A DNA stretch of 64,000 bases from Curvibacter microcysteis (GCF_028649435.1 NZ_JAQSIN010000011.1); one strand, 5' to 3'. Counted from the first letter of the stretch, positions 52,879-62,102 are shown. A program made the numbers and translations. Notes: a model not told the origin generated them from the letters alone.

Positions 52879-54153
52879 TTAAAACAGTTCAATCTTGGGG
52901 CGGCTCGGGTCGGCGGCCGGTGCGCTGTCGCTGTCGGCTGAGGCCCCCGTGGCGGCGGCGTGGGTCTCGATCTGGCTGTGCATCACATAGCGCTCGATCT
53001 GCGACTCCAGGCGCTGGCGCAGCGACAGCAGGCCTTCGGGGTCCCAGGGCTGGTCGTGCATCTGGTTGGCCATGGTTTGCAGGTGCTCGTCGAGCTCCAG
53101 CATGGCCTCTTGCGATTGCGCCACGCGTTGGCGCATCACGTCATGGAACTGGATGTGGCCCAGGGCCTGGGTCAGCAGCTCCGACATGTGAAGGTGGCCG
53201 GCGCTGACCGCGTCGATCATCTCCTGCATGCGGTTGCCCGAAGAGGCTTCTTCAAAACGCGACTGCATGGCGCGGATGTCGCCCAGCACGTTGCGCATGT
53301 TGCCGGTCGAGGCATTGCGCGCTGAGGCCTCGTTGGCCTGGCGCAGTTCGACGTCGATGTTGACCGTGGCGGCGCTGATGCGCCGTGCAATTTCCTGCGC
53401 GGCCGAGGCGGTGCGGGTGGACAGCTGGCGCACCTCGGTCGCGACCACGGCAAAGCCCCGGCCCGAAGGACCCGCGCGGGCGGCTTCGATCGCGGCGTTG
53501 ATGGCCAGGAAGTTGGTCTGCTGGGCCACGCTGGCGATCACGTCCACCAGCGGCCCCAGGGCCTTGACCTCCTGCAGGCGCTGGATGCGTTGCAGGTTGG
53601 CGCCGATCTCTTCTTCCTGCCGGTCCACAAACATCTGCAGGATGGCGCCCAGCTGTTTGTCGATCAGCAGTTTCTCGCGGATCACGCCCAGCAGCTCTTC
53701 GCCGTTGCGCTGCGAGTCCTGGATGCGGTGCACTTGCTCCGAGGCGTTTTGCTCCATCTCATTGAGCAAGCGGATCAGGGCCAGCACGCCGTCTTCGGTT
53801 TGTTGCAGGGCGCCGTCGAGCTGGCCGCTGATCACCCGCAGGTAGGGCGCGACCTCGCGCACCTCGGCCACGGCCTCGGTCACGGGCAGGCGGTCGCGTC
53901 GCGCGCTGCGGCGGCGGGCCCCCGCGCCACCGGTCCAGCGGCGCGGCCAGGCTTGCGCCAGGGCGGTGACCAGTGCAGCGGCCAGCAGCCCCAGCGCGCA
54001 GGAGGTGATGGTCAGGGGCGCGCCCAGGACCAGCAGCAAGCCCAGGGTCGTGCCGGCGCTGGCACCGCACAGCAGCAGTTGGCCCGGCCAGGCACTTGCC
54101 GGCTGGGCCGCAGCGCTTTGCTGGGCTGGGTGGAGGGGGGTGTCGGCGGTCAT
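52879..54153 (-). CDS. Membrane receptor with short MCP signalling domain
   Basis: The 424-residue protein has two closely spaced membrane helices (about 24-44 and 48-68) with almost no periplasmic loop, a helical region without a clear HAMP domain, and an MCP signalling tip (SVAQQTNFLAINAAIEAARAG, about 212-232). A charged C-terminal region follows. It ends in KIELF with no CheR-docking pentapeptide. Lacking an outside sensor, it may read a membrane or internal state, or act as a scaffold. It lies 15 bp downstream of a cheY gene. Confidence 0.85.
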   Translation of the reverse strand: MTADTPLHPAQQSAAAQPASAWPGQLLLCGASAGTTLGLLLVLGAPLTITSCALGLLAAALVTALAQAWPRRWTGGAGARRRSARRDRLPVTEAVAEVREVAPYLRVISGQLDGALQQTEDGVLALIRLLNEMEQNASEQVHRIQDSQRNGEELLGVIREKLLIDKQLGAILQMFVDRQEEEIGANLQRIQRLQEVKALGPLVDVIASVAQQTNFLAINAAIEAARAGPSGRGFAVVATEVRQLSTRTASAAQEIARRISAATVNIDVELRQANEASARNASTGNMRNVLGDIRAMQSRFEEASSGNRMQEMIDAVSAGHLHMSELLTQALGHIQFHDVMRQRVAQSQEAMLELDEHLQTMANQMHDQPWDPEGLLSLRQRLESQIERYVMHSQIETHAAATGASADSDSAPAADPSRPKIELF

Positions 54154-54168
54154 GAAGGACTTTCGGGC

Positions 54169-54549
54169 TCAGGCGCCGATCACGACTTGTTTGACGATCT
54201 TCACCAGGTCCGGTCCCGACACGGGCTTGACCAGCCAGCCTGTGGCACCGAGCTTTTTGCACTCGTCGCGCTTGCGCGAGTCGCTTTCGGTGGTCAGGGT
54301 CAGGATGGGTGTGAAGCGCATGCCCGGCAGGGCCTTGACCTGGCGGATCAGCTCCATGCCGTCCATGCGGGGCATGTTGATGTCGGTGATGATCAGGTCG
54401 GGCTTGAGGCCGCGCTTGAGCTTCTCCAGGGCCGCGAAGCCGTCGGGGGCGCTGTCCACCTTGAAGCCGTTGAGCTCCAGGCTGGATTTGAGACTCAGGG
54501 TCATGGTCGCGGAGTCGTCGACCACCAAAATGGTTTTGGCCATGTTCAT
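54169..54549 (-). CDS. cheY: CheY-like response regulator (second copy)
   Basis: This 126-residue single receiver domain has the acidic pair Asp11/Asp12, phospho-acceptor Asp56 (LIITDINMPRMDG), a conserved Thr in the LTTES segment and Lys108 in LVKPVSG. It has no output domain, so it acts by binding a target. The ATG at 54549 overlaps the stop of the STAS-like gene (ATGA). It may be the phosphate acceptor of this CheA, or a phosphate sink beside the other CheY at 57.6 kb. Confidence 0.9.
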   Translation of the reverse strand: MNMAKTILVVDDSATMTLSLKSSLELNGFKVDSAPDGFAALEKLKRGLKPDLIITDINMPRMDGMELIRQVKALPGMRFTPILTLTTESDSRKRDECKKLGATGWLVKPVSGPDLVKIVKQVVIGA

Positions 54550-54803
54550 TGTTCCTTGGCGGGGGTGGGCGCAGCCAGCGCGGATTGAAGCAAGCTGGCC
54601 AGCAGCGGGTCGGCGGGCCAGGCTTTGATGGGGGTGCGGGCCGCCATCAGCACCTGCAGATTCGCCGGGTGCAGGTGCTCACAGGCCGACAGGTCGGCGC
54701 TGGCGCCCGGTTTCTTCTGCAGCCAGGCCAGCAGGTTTTCGGCTTCTTCGACACCGACCAGGCCCGTGAGCAGCACTTGTTTCTTTTGGAATTCGAGTCC
54801 CAT
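54546..54803 (-). CDS. Small STAS-like protein of the chemosensory operon
   Basis: The 85-residue protein begins MGLEFQKKQVLLTGLVGVEE and has the beta-alpha pattern of a STAS domain (ADLSACEHLHPANLQVLMAA near the middle). STAS proteins bind partners through a switch that often depends on Ser/Thr phosphorylation; Ser52 within the DLSACEHLH segment sits near the usual phosphorylation site. Its ATG overlaps the cheA stop (TGATG) and its stop overlaps the cheY start, so it is made in step with both. The STAS assignment rests on pattern only. Confidence 0.7.
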   Translation of the reverse strand: MGLEFQKKQVLLTGLVGVEEAENLLAWLQKKPGASADLSACEHLHPANLQVLMAARTPIKAWPADPLLASLLQSALAAPTPAKEQ

Positions 54804-57562
54804 CACACCATCTCCTTGACGTTGAGCACCATCAGCACCGAGCCGTCGCCCAGCAGGGCCGAGCCGCTGTACAGGCTCAGGCCGCCCAGCACCCCGGCCA
54901 GGGGCTTGAGGATGATGTCGGTGGTTTCTTTGAAGGCATCGACCAGCAGGCCCAGCACGTCGTCGCCGATGCGCACCACCAGCACGGCCAACTCGTCGTT
55001 GTCGTTGCACAGCGGCGGGGCCGCCAGGCCCAGCAGGCGGTTGAGCGACTTCAGCGGCACCACGCGACCGCGCAGCACGGTGACCAGGTTGTCCTTGATG
55101 CCTCGGATGGCGCTGCGCGGCACGCGCACGGTCTCCACCACCATGTCGATGGGGATGCCAAAGGTCTGGCCATCGGTCTCAATCGTCATGACATTGGTGA
55201 CGGCCATGGACAGGGGCAGGGACAGGCGGATCGTCGTGCCTTGGCCCTTGACGCTGTCCAGGGCGATGCTGCCGTTGACGCGCTCGATGGCGGTGCGCAC
55301 CACGTCCATGCCCACACCGCGGCCCGACAGGTCGGACACGGCTTGCGCGGTGGAGAAGCCCGGCAAAAAGACCAAGTTGATGGCCTCTTGCGGGGTGATG
55401 CGCTCCAGCGTGGCTTCGTCGATCAGGCCTTTTTCATAGGCCTTGAACTTGATCACCTCGGGGTCGATGCCGGCGCCGTCGTCGCTGATCTCGATCACCA
55501 CGCGGTCGGCCTCTTGGCGGGCCGAGATGCGCAGCTGGCCCATGGCCGGCTTGCCGGCGGCGCGGCGCTGCTCGGGCATTTCCAGTCCGTGGTCCAGGCT
55601 GTTGCGCACCATGTGCACCAGCGGGTCGCTGATGGACTCGATGATGTTCTTGTCCGCCGCGGTGTCCTCGCCTTCGAGCACCAGGTTGACTTCTTTGCCC
55701 AGGCGGCGCGACAGGTCGCGCACCAGGCGGGGAAAGCGCTGGAACACAAAGGACACCGGCATCATGCGCACTTGCATGATCGCGTCCTGCATCTCTTCGG
55801 AGATGCGGTTGATGACCGCGTACTGGGCCTTGATTTCACGCGAGAGTTCGCGCACGCCGTACAGGGTTTCGGCGCGGTTGGCCAGGTAGGGGATGGCGTT
55901 CTTGGCCACCACCATTTCGCCGATCAGGTTCATCAGCCGATCGATCTTGACCTGGTCCACCTTCAGGCTCTTGGTGCTGGCATGGTCCTCGTGGCGGCGC
56001 TCCTGGCGGGCCTCGGCTTCGGCCGGGGCTGGGGCGTTGGCGCTGTCCTCAGCGACCGGGGCGGGGTGGGGCGCGGCGGCTTCGACTGCCGCTGGGACCG
56101 GGGCCGGAGCCGGGGCCGCGCGCTTGAGCTCGCCTTGGGCGCCGGCAAAGGCCAGGTCCAGCCATTCGGCCAGGGGCGCGGCGCTGCCGGCGGCCAGCGC
56201 GTCGGTGGTGGCGGCGGCCAGGGCCGGCAGCTCGTCGTCGCGCTGGTTGGCGCGCAGGCAGGCGCCCAGCGCACCAGAGGCGGCCTTGAGGCGGCCGGCC
56301 AGCCATTGCGCGTCATCGGGCAGGGACAGGATTTCACGTTGCACAGCCAGCAGGTCGCGGAAAGCCACCGCTTCGGGCGACTCGTCTGCCGCCTCCGCTT
56401 CGGGCGCCAGGTTGCTGGGCGCCGGAGCGCTGGCGGGGCTGGCGGGGCTGGCCTCGCGGGGGGCCGGGGCCGCGCTCGGGACGCTGGCGGGGGCGCTCGC
56501 CTCGAGCAGCAGGCTGCTCCAGTCGGGCACCCGCAAGTGGCGCAACGACAGCACCAAGGCTTGCAGCGCCGGGCCGGGGGCGGCGGGCGACTCTTGCAGC
56601 AGCTGCAGCCAGCGCAGGGCGGAGGACAGCCAGAGCTGGGCGTTGGACAGCTCCAGCATCGAGCGCACAGCGCGCGCCAGGCCTTCGGTGTCGCCCGCAG
56701 CCAGCAGGGCCAGCGCGTCACTGACAAAGTCTTCGTAGACCGGGCCGCCGTTCGGGTCGCCTTGGGGCAAGGCCAGGCACAGCGGGTTCAGGGGGCAGCT
56801 GCGCACTTGTTCGGGCACGTAGCGGAAGTGGGTCGCCACCGCGTCCTCGTCCACCAGGGCCAGCCAATGGAAGTTCAGCTGGCATTGGTAGGCGTCGAGC
56901 ACGGCCAGCTCGGGCCAGGCTTGGCGGGGGCCTGCGCTGGCCCAGGCCAGGCCGGGCAGTTGGCGCAGCAGGTACAGCGGGTCTTCGCCCTGGAAGAAGC
57001 ACTGCTCGTCGGGCTGGTACTCGCCCCAGATCAACTGCTGGCCGGGCGCGGCGTTTTGCGCCGCGCGCCACAGCGACATGCGCAAGGCTTCGGGCAGGGC
57101 CAGCAGTTGCTCGGCCGTGGGGGCCTGCAACAGCGGCTGGGCTGGCGTCGCGCTGTCGGCCGCTGCGTCGGTTTCGCGCTGGGGCATCAGGGCGCGCAAG
57201 GCATCGACAAAGCCCTGGGCGTCCTGCGCGGTGCTGGCGGTGAAGGGGCGTTGCGCCTCCATGTCATCGCACAGCCGGGCCACGTAGTCCATGGCGTCCA
57301 GCAGGCGGTCGGCCAGCGTGTCGCTGAAGGGGATTTCCTGGTGGCGCACGGCGTCCATCAGGTCCTCGCCGGCGTGCAGCACGCGGGTCATCTCCGGCAC
57401 CTCGAACAAGCCCGAATTGCCCTTGAGCGTGTGCACCAGGCGGAACAGCTGGGTCATCAGCTCGGTGTCGTCCGGGGCGTGCTCCAGCTCCATCAGCTGG
57501 ACGCCAATGGCTTCCAGGGTGTCGCGGGCCTCGGACAGGAATTGTTCGAGCAAGGGGTTCAT
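54803..57562 (-). CDS. cheA: Chemotaxis histidine kinase CheA (large form)
   Basis: The 919-residue CheA has an Hpt domain with phospho-His44 (RLVHTLKGNSG), a long insert (about 140-530) that includes Ala/Pro-rich linkers, a dimerisation region (KVDQVKIDRLMNLIGEMVVAKN near 540-560), an ATPase domain with HMVRNSLDHG and GRGVGMDVV, and a C-terminal CheW-like domain. E. coli CheA is about 650 residues, so the middle insert is the main addition. No CheY-binding P2 domain is obvious. The start overlaps the cheY stop by four bases. It is the only CheA in the window and must serve the receptors and CheW proteins here. Confidence 0.93.
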   Translation of the reverse strand: MNPLLEQFLSEARDTLEAIGVQLMELEHAPDDTELMTQLFRLVHTLKGNSGLFEVPEMTRVLHAGEDLMDAVRHQEIPFSDTLADRLLDAMDYVARLCDDMEAQRPFTASTAQDAQGFVDALRALMPQRETDAAADSATPAQPLLQAPTAEQLLALPEALRMSLWRAAQNAAPGQQLIWGEYQPDEQCFFQGEDPLYLLRQLPGLAWASAGPRQAWPELAVLDAYQCQLNFHWLALVDEDAVATHFRYVPEQVRSCPLNPLCLALPQGDPNGGPVYEDFVSDALALLAAGDTEGLARAVRSMLELSNAQLWLSSALRWLQLLQESPAAPGPALQALVLSLRHLRVPDWSSLLLEASAPASVPSAAPAPREASPASPASAPAPSNLAPEAEAADESPEAVAFRDLLAVQREILSLPDDAQWLAGRLKAASGALGACLRANQRDDELPALAAATTDALAAGSAAPLAEWLDLAFAGAQGELKRAAPAPAPVPAAVEAAAPHPAPVAEDSANAPAPAEAEARQERRHEDHASTKSLKVDQVKIDRLMNLIGEMVVAKNAIPYLANRAETLYGVRELSREIKAQYAVINRISEEMQDAIMQVRMMPVSFVFQRFPRLVRDLSRRLGKEVNLVLEGEDTAADKNIIESISDPLVHMVRNSLDHGLEMPEQRRAAGKPAMGQLRISARQEADRVVIEISDDGAGIDPEVIKFKAYEKGLIDEATLERITPQEAINLVFLPGFSTAQAVSDLSGRGVGMDVVRTAIERVNGSIALDSVKGQGTTIRLSLPLSMAVTNVMTIETDGQTFGIPIDMVVETVRVPRSAIRGIKDNLVTVLRGRVVPLKSLNRLLGLAAPPLCNDNDELAVLVVRIGDDVLGLLVDAFKETTDIILKPLAGVLGGLSLYSGSALLGDGSVLMVLNVKEMV

Positions 57563-57930
57563 GGGCTGACCTCTCCCAACAGCAGGGCAATGGGGGCGAC
57601 CAGCTGATCCGGGCGCGTGGGCTTGACCAGGTACAGGTTGGCGCCGGCGGCGTAGGCGCGGCGGCGGTCGTCCGCCGTGGCCTCGGTGGAGACCATGATG
57701 GCGGGCACCTGGGGCAGGTTCTGGTTGCGCAGTTCGCGCAGGAAGCCGTAGCCGTCGAGCTTGGGCATGTTGACGTCCACGATGTACAGGTCAAAAGGCG
57801 TCAGCAAGGCTTTTTCCAGGGCTTCGACGCCGTTGACGGCTTCGTCGACTTGGTAACCGGCCCCTTCCAGAATGCCCCGGTGAAACATGCGCACGGTGGC
57901 GGCGTCGTCAATGATGAGAATGCGTTTCAT
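57559..57930 (-). CDS. cheY: CheY-like response regulator (first copy)
   Basis: The 123-residue receiver domain has Asp8/Asp9, phospho-acceptor Asp52 (YIVDVNMPKLDG), a VSTEA segment and Lys in YLVKPTRP. It lies 3 bp after cheR, and its stop overlaps the cheA start. It is probably the main phospho-acceptor of CheA. Whether it binds the flagellar motor or another target cannot be told from sequence. Confidence 0.9.
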   Translation of the reverse strand: MKRILIIDDAATVRMFHRGILEGAGYQVDEAVNGVEALEKALLTPFDLYIVDVNMPKLDGYGFLRELRNQNLPQVPAIMVSTEATADDRRRAYAAGANLYLVKPTRPDQLVAPIALLLGEVSP

Positions 57931-57933
57931 GGG

Positions 57934-58767
57934 TCACTCCGTGGGTTTTTGGTAAACGATGGCCTCCGGGAATTTGCGTACGCGGTAGAGCGAGGAAATT
58001 CGGCTCATGGATTCGGAGTGCCCCAGGCAGATGAAACCGCCTGGATTGAGCGCGTCAAAAAAGGTCTCAGCCGCAGCCTTGCGCGAGACGTCGTCAAAGT
58101 AGATCAACAGGTTGCGGCAGAACACCACATCGAAGTGGCGGAATGCCCGGGTGTCGGCGCGGTCCGACAGGTTCACGCGGGAGAACTCCACCGCGTGGCG
58201 CACGTCGTCGATCAGCTGGTAGCCCGCCGCGCTGCGCCGGAAGTACTTTTGCCGGTAGGCCTCGGGCAGGTGGGACACGGCCCGGTCGCCGTACAGGCCC
58301 AGCTTGGCCGACTCCAGGATGCGGGTGTCGATGTCGGAGGCAATGATCTCGATGTCATAGCGGTTGATGTCGGCCCAGCGTTCCAGCAGGTAGATGGCGA
58401 TCGAGTACGGCTCCTCGCCCGAGGACGAGGGGATGACCCAGATGCGCAGCGGCTTGTCACTGCGGCGCTTGGACACCAGTTCGGGCAGGATCGAGTCGAC
58501 CAGGCACTTGAACTGGTATTCCTCGCGGAAGAAGTAGGTTTCGTTGACCGTCATCAGGTTGGTCAGCGTCTGCAACTCTTCGCCCGAGGCCTGGAATCGC
58601 AACATGGTGAAGTAGTTGCGAAACAGCTTGTTGTCGGTGGCTTCCATGCGTTCGATCAGGCGCTTGTCGACAAAGTAGCGCTTGCTGTTTTCGAACTGGA
58701 TGCCCGTCTTGCGGTAGAAGAACTCCCTGAATTTCTGGAAGTCTTCGTCGGTGATGATGGCGGCCAT
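57934..58767 (-). CDS. cheR: Chemoreceptor methyltransferase CheR
   Basis: The 277-residue enzyme methylates glutamates of receptors with S-adenosylmethionine. An N-terminal helical domain (FQKFREFFYRKTGIQF) precedes the SAM-binding domain with SSSGEEPYSIAI and the conserved CRNLLIYFDD. The ATG at 58767 is used because 16 further upstream codons overlap the HEAT-repeat gene. It is paired with CheB two genes upstream, so the operon has a full adaptation system. Confidence 0.92.
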   Translation of the reverse strand: MAAIITDEDFQKFREFFYRKTGIQFENSKRYFVDKRLIERMEATDNKLFRNYFTMLRFQASGEELQTLTNLMTVNETYFFREEYQFKCLVDSILPELVSKRRSDKPLRIWVIPSSSGEEPYSIAIYLLERWADINRYDIEIIASDIDTRILESAKLGLYGDRAVSHLPEAYRQKYFRRSAAGYQLIDDVRHAVEFSRVNLSDRADTRAFRHFDVVFCRNLLIYFDDVSRKAAAETFFDALNPGGFICLGHSESMSRISSLYRVRKFPEAIVYQKPTE

Positions 58768-58774
58768 AAGCGAC

Positions 58775-59413
58775 TCAGCCTTCGTTGATGCGTTTGATCG
58801 CCAGGTTGGCGGCAAACTGGATGTAGGGCTCGCGAGCGAAGCGGTCTTTCAGGCGCAGCAAGGCTTCGAGGACGTCGCGGGAGCCCACTTCACCGAGCAG
58901 GTCGACCGCGGTGGCGCACACATTCACATGGGGGTCGCGTTCAATGACTTCGGCCAGCCACGCTTCCACCAGGGGGTGGCGCAGCGACTCCAGCACGTTG
59001 ACGGCGAAGATGCGCATGTCGCTGTCAGCGTCATTGAGCAACTGGCGCATGATCGGCGCCACTTCGGTGGGCAGTTGCTTGAGCGCCTCGATGGCCTCGT
59101 TGCGCAGCGAGGCGTCTTCGCTGCGCATGCAATCCACCAGGCCGGCCACCGACTGGGCGTCACCGATGCGCACCAAGGTGGTCAGGATGACTTCGCGCAC
59201 CGAGCCTTCGGTCTCGGTTTGCAGGTGACGCACCAGGTCGCCGCTGACGCCGGGGCAGTCCACCAAGTCGCGGGCCGCCCAGCGGCGGTCTTCGGCCGAG
59301 GCGGACTGGAGCTGGGCCAGCAATTGAGCACGGTCGCGTCCGGTGGCCGAAGCGCCGTCGGTTTGTACTTGGGTGCCTTGGGTCTCGGGGGGCTGGGTCT
59401 TGATGAGTGCCAT
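58775..59413 (-). CDS. HEAT-repeat protein between cheB and cheR
   Basis: The 212-residue protein has a disordered start (about 30 residues) and then HEAT-like helical repeats of about 31 residues, such as WAARDLVDCPGVSGDLVRHL, LRNEAIEALKQLPTEVAPIM and RIFAVNVLESLRHPLVEAWL. HEAT repeats form a curved surface for protein binding. Its place between cheB and cheR, with 12 and 7 bp gaps, suggests an accessory of the methylation enzymes or of the array. No enzymatic motif is present. Confidence 0.8.
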   Translation of the reverse strand: MALIKTQPPETQGTQVQTDGASATGRDRAQLLAQLQSASAEDRRWAARDLVDCPGVSGDLVRHLQTETEGSVREVILTTLVRIGDAQSVAGLVDCMRSEDASLRNEAIEALKQLPTEVAPIMRQLLNDADSDMRIFAVNVLESLRHPLVEAWLAEVIERDPHVNVCATAVDLLGEVGSRDVLEALLRLKDRFAREPYIQFAANLAIKRINEG

Positions 59414-59425
59414 GTCTGTTCCTTG

Positions 59426-60496
59426 TCAACGTTGAGCCCAGGCCTTGACCTGTGCGGCGATCTTGTCGAGCGGCAGCACCAGGCTGGCCCCGCCGCGCTC
59501 GATCAGTTCTGCGGGCATGCCAAACACCACGGCGGTGGATTCCGCTTCGGCGATGGTCTTGCCCCCTTGGCGCTTGATGTCGGCAAAAGCGTCGGCCCCG
59601 TCGTAGCCCATGCCCGTCAGCATCACACCCACCAGGTGGCGCGGGTTGCAGTGTTGCAGGGCGCTGCGGCCCAGCAGTTCCACCGACGGGTGCCACAGCT
59701 GGCTGCTGTCCTCGGGCTTGGGCAGCACGGTCAGCACATTGGCGCGCCGTGTCAGCACCATGTCGGCGCCGCCTTTGCCGATGTAGACCCGGCCGGCTTG
59801 CACCGGCATGGGCGAGGCGGCTTCCACCACCTCCAGCTCGCAGCTGGTGTTGAGCCGGGCGGCAAACGGGGCGGTGAAGCTGGCCGGCATGTGCTGGGCC
59901 ACCAGCACCGGCCACGGAAAGTCCGCCGGCAGCAGGGGCAGCACCTGCTCCAGGGCGCGCGGGCCACCGGTGGAGACCCCAATCAACAGCACGCCGTCCG
60001 AGGCCGGGCCGCTGCGCACAGCGGTCGACTTGGGGGCCAGCAGGTCGGGGCTGGTGCGCGCGGGGCGGGCCGTGGCCAGGCCCATGCTGCGGAACTTGGC
60101 CGGGCGCGACTTGGCGGCCGCGCGCACTTTGGCCAACAGGTCGGCCTTGACCACCTCCAGCGACAGCGAGATCGTGCCGCCGGGCTTGGCCACATAGTCC
60201 ACCGCGCCGAGGTTCAGGGCCTCGAAAGTGGCCAGGGCGCCTTTTTCGGTCAGCGAAGAGACCATGATCACGGGCACCGGACGCTCAGCCATGATCAGGG
60301 ACAGGGCGGTGATCCCGTCCATCTCGGGCATGTTGATGTCCAGCGTCACCACATCGGGTTGGAAGTCGCGGTTCTCGGTCACCGCTTCCACCCCGTTGCG
60401 GGCCTGGCGGATGTCAAAGCCGCCAGCCGCCTGGAACAGTTGGGCCAATTGGCGCCGCATCAGCGCCGAGTCATCAACAATCAGGAGCTTGATCAT
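59426..60496 (-). CDS. cheB: Chemoreceptor methylesterase/deamidase CheB
   Basis: The 356-residue enzyme has a receiver domain with phospho-Asp53 (VTLDINMPEMDG) and a C-terminal methylesterase domain with the catalytic Ser175 (IGVSTGGPRAL), His202 (AQHMPASFT) and an Asp in GMGYDGADAF. It removes methyl groups from receptors when phosphorylated by CheA. The ATG at 60496 is 23 bp after the triple-CheW gene. Confidence 0.93.
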   Translation of the reverse strand: MIKLLIVDDSALMRRQLAQLFQAAGGFDIRQARNGVEAVTENRDFQPDVVTLDINMPEMDGITALSLIMAERPVPVIMVSSLTEKGALATFEALNLGAVDYVAKPGGTISLSLEVVKADLLAKVRAAAKSRPAKFRSMGLATARPARTSPDLLAPKSTAVRSGPASDGVLLIGVSTGGPRALEQVLPLLPADFPWPVLVAQHMPASFTAPFAARLNTSCELEVVEAASPMPVQAGRVYIGKGGADMVLTRRANVLTVLPKPEDSSQLWHPSVELLGRSALQHCNPRHLVGVMLTGMGYDGADAFADIKRQGGKTIAEAESTAVVFGMPAELIERGGASLVLPLDKIAAQVKAWAQR

Positions 60497-60519
60497 GGTG
60501 GTGTCTCTGGTGCGCGTGC

Positions 60520-62088
60520 TCAGGCGCTCATGCCTGCAAGCGAATGCAGGTCGCTTTCGAGCAGCAGGTGGTCCGGTTCAATCAGTTGCAACATGCGCTT
60601 TTGCTTTTCCAGGTTGGCCATGCGGGCCAGCAAGGTCGCTTGTTCCGCCGACAGGTGGGGCGCGGGCTCGATGGCTTGGCGCGGCACCTTCAGCACCTCG
60701 GCCACGGCATCGACGATGAAGCCGGTGCGCACGCCTCGGATCAGGAACACCACGATGCGCTGGCCGTCGTTGCGCGCCACGGCCGACAGGCCCAGGCGGC
60801 GACGCAGGTCAATCACCGGCAGCACGGAGCCGCGCAGGTTGATCACGCCTTCCACCGCCATGGCGGCCTTGGGCACATGGGTCAGCACCTCGGGCACGCG
60901 CACGATTTCCTGCACGCTGTCGATGGGCACGCCAAACTCTTCGGTGCCCAGGCGGAACACCACCACTTGTTCGTCATCGCCACTCACGTCTTGTTGACGT
61001 TCGGACGGGTTGGCGCGGTCGTCCTGCTGGTTCACGGTGTTCAAAGCCTCCCTGATGGAAGATTGGCGGAAGAGGTTGTGGGTGGAGATCACCGAGACCA
61101 GGCGCTGGCCGTTGTCGAGTCGGCAGATGTCGGTGATGTCGGTGATGTCGCTCATGTCGCCGTTGCGGGCCAGCAAGCTGGGCATGGCTTCGACACCGCG
61201 GCGGGGCACGCGCAGCACCTCGTTCACGTTGTCCACCACGATGCCCACCGAGGCGCCGCCCAGGGCCACGACCACGATGCGGCTTTGCTCGTCGGCCGAG
61301 CGCTCGGGCAGGGCGAACATGCGGCGCAGCGCCACCAGGGGCAGCAAGCGGTTGCGCAAGGTCATCACGCCCAGCACATGCGATTGGGCGCGTGGCACCT
61401 GCACGATCTGCTCAGGCACCTGCACGATTTCCTGCACGTCTTCGATGGCAATGGCGTATTCCTGCTCGGCCACGTCAAAGCTGACCAGGTGCAGCTCTTC
61501 TTCGCTGCTGCGGCCACTGTCGGCGCTGGCGGAGCTGGCGCCCAGGCCCTGGCTGTTGACCAGGCCGCGTTGCTCGGTCAGCTCGCTGAGTTGGGCGAAT
61601 TCCTGGTCGATCAGCTTCTCGAAGTTCAGCACCATCACCATGGCGTGGCCACCCACGTCCTTGATCAGGCCCGACAGCAGCTCGGTGTTGACCGTGCCGC
61701 CAATGCCTTCGACGCCTTCGATCTTGGACACGTCGACGCCCACCACACTGGCCACGCGGTCCACCACAAAGCCCATGGGCTGGCAGATGTCGATGACCAC
61801 GGCGCGCGAGCTGTCGTCGGCTTCACGCTCGTCAAAGCCCAGCGCACGGCGCAGGGAGATGATGGGCAGCACCTTGCCGCGCAGGTTGGCCAGGCCTTCC
61901 AGCGTTGGCGGTGACAGGGGCACGCGCACCACATCGGGCACGCGGATGATTTCCTGCACCGGGGCCATTTCCACGGCAAACACCTCGTCGTCGCACATGA
62001 AGGTCACGTACTGGCGGGTGTCTGACGCTTCGGCGTCCTCGCTGCGGGACTCGGCCAGGCCGAGCTCGTTGTTGGATTCGCTGCTCAT
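60520..62088 (-). CDS. cheW: Chemotaxis scaffold protein with three CheW domains
   Basis: The 522-residue protein has three CheW domains, about residues 25-165, 200-345 and 370-495, each with the FAVEMAPVQEIIRVP-type start and a LRGKVLPIISLRR-type block. Charged linkers of about 30 residues separate them. It is a second triple-CheW protein, clearly better conserved than the one at 21 kb. An AGGAAC site precedes the ATG at 62088. It lies 14 bp after the receptor gene and no single-domain CheW is in the operon, so this protein must couple receptors to CheA. Confidence 0.9.
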   Translation of the reverse strand: MSSESNNELGLAESRSEDAEASDTRQYVTFMCDDEVFAVEMAPVQEIIRVPDVVRVPLSPPTLEGLANLRGKVLPIISLRRALGFDEREADDSSRAVVIDICQPMGFVVDRVASVVGVDVSKIEGVEGIGGTVNTELLSGLIKDVGGHAMVMVLNFEKLIDQEFAQLSELTEQRGLVNSQGLGASSASADSGRSSEEELHLVSFDVAEQEYAIAIEDVQEIVQVPEQIVQVPRAQSHVLGVMTLRNRLLPLVALRRMFALPERSADEQSRIVVVALGGASVGIVVDNVNEVLRVPRRGVEAMPSLLARNGDMSDITDITDICRLDNGQRLVSVISTHNLFRQSSIREALNTVNQQDDRANPSERQQDVSGDDEQVVVFRLGTEEFGVPIDSVQEIVRVPEVLTHVPKAAMAVEGVINLRGSVLPVIDLRRRLGLSAVARNDGQRIVVFLIRGVRTGFIVDAVAEVLKVPRQAIEPAPHLSAEQATLLARMANLEKQKRMLQLIEPDHLLLESDLHSLAGMSA

Positions 62089-62102
62089 GGCACGTTCCTG
62101 GT

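Noticed and set aside
55241..57607. Open frame of 788 codons on the plus strand
   Set aside because: It lies antisense to cheA and shows no conserved motif.
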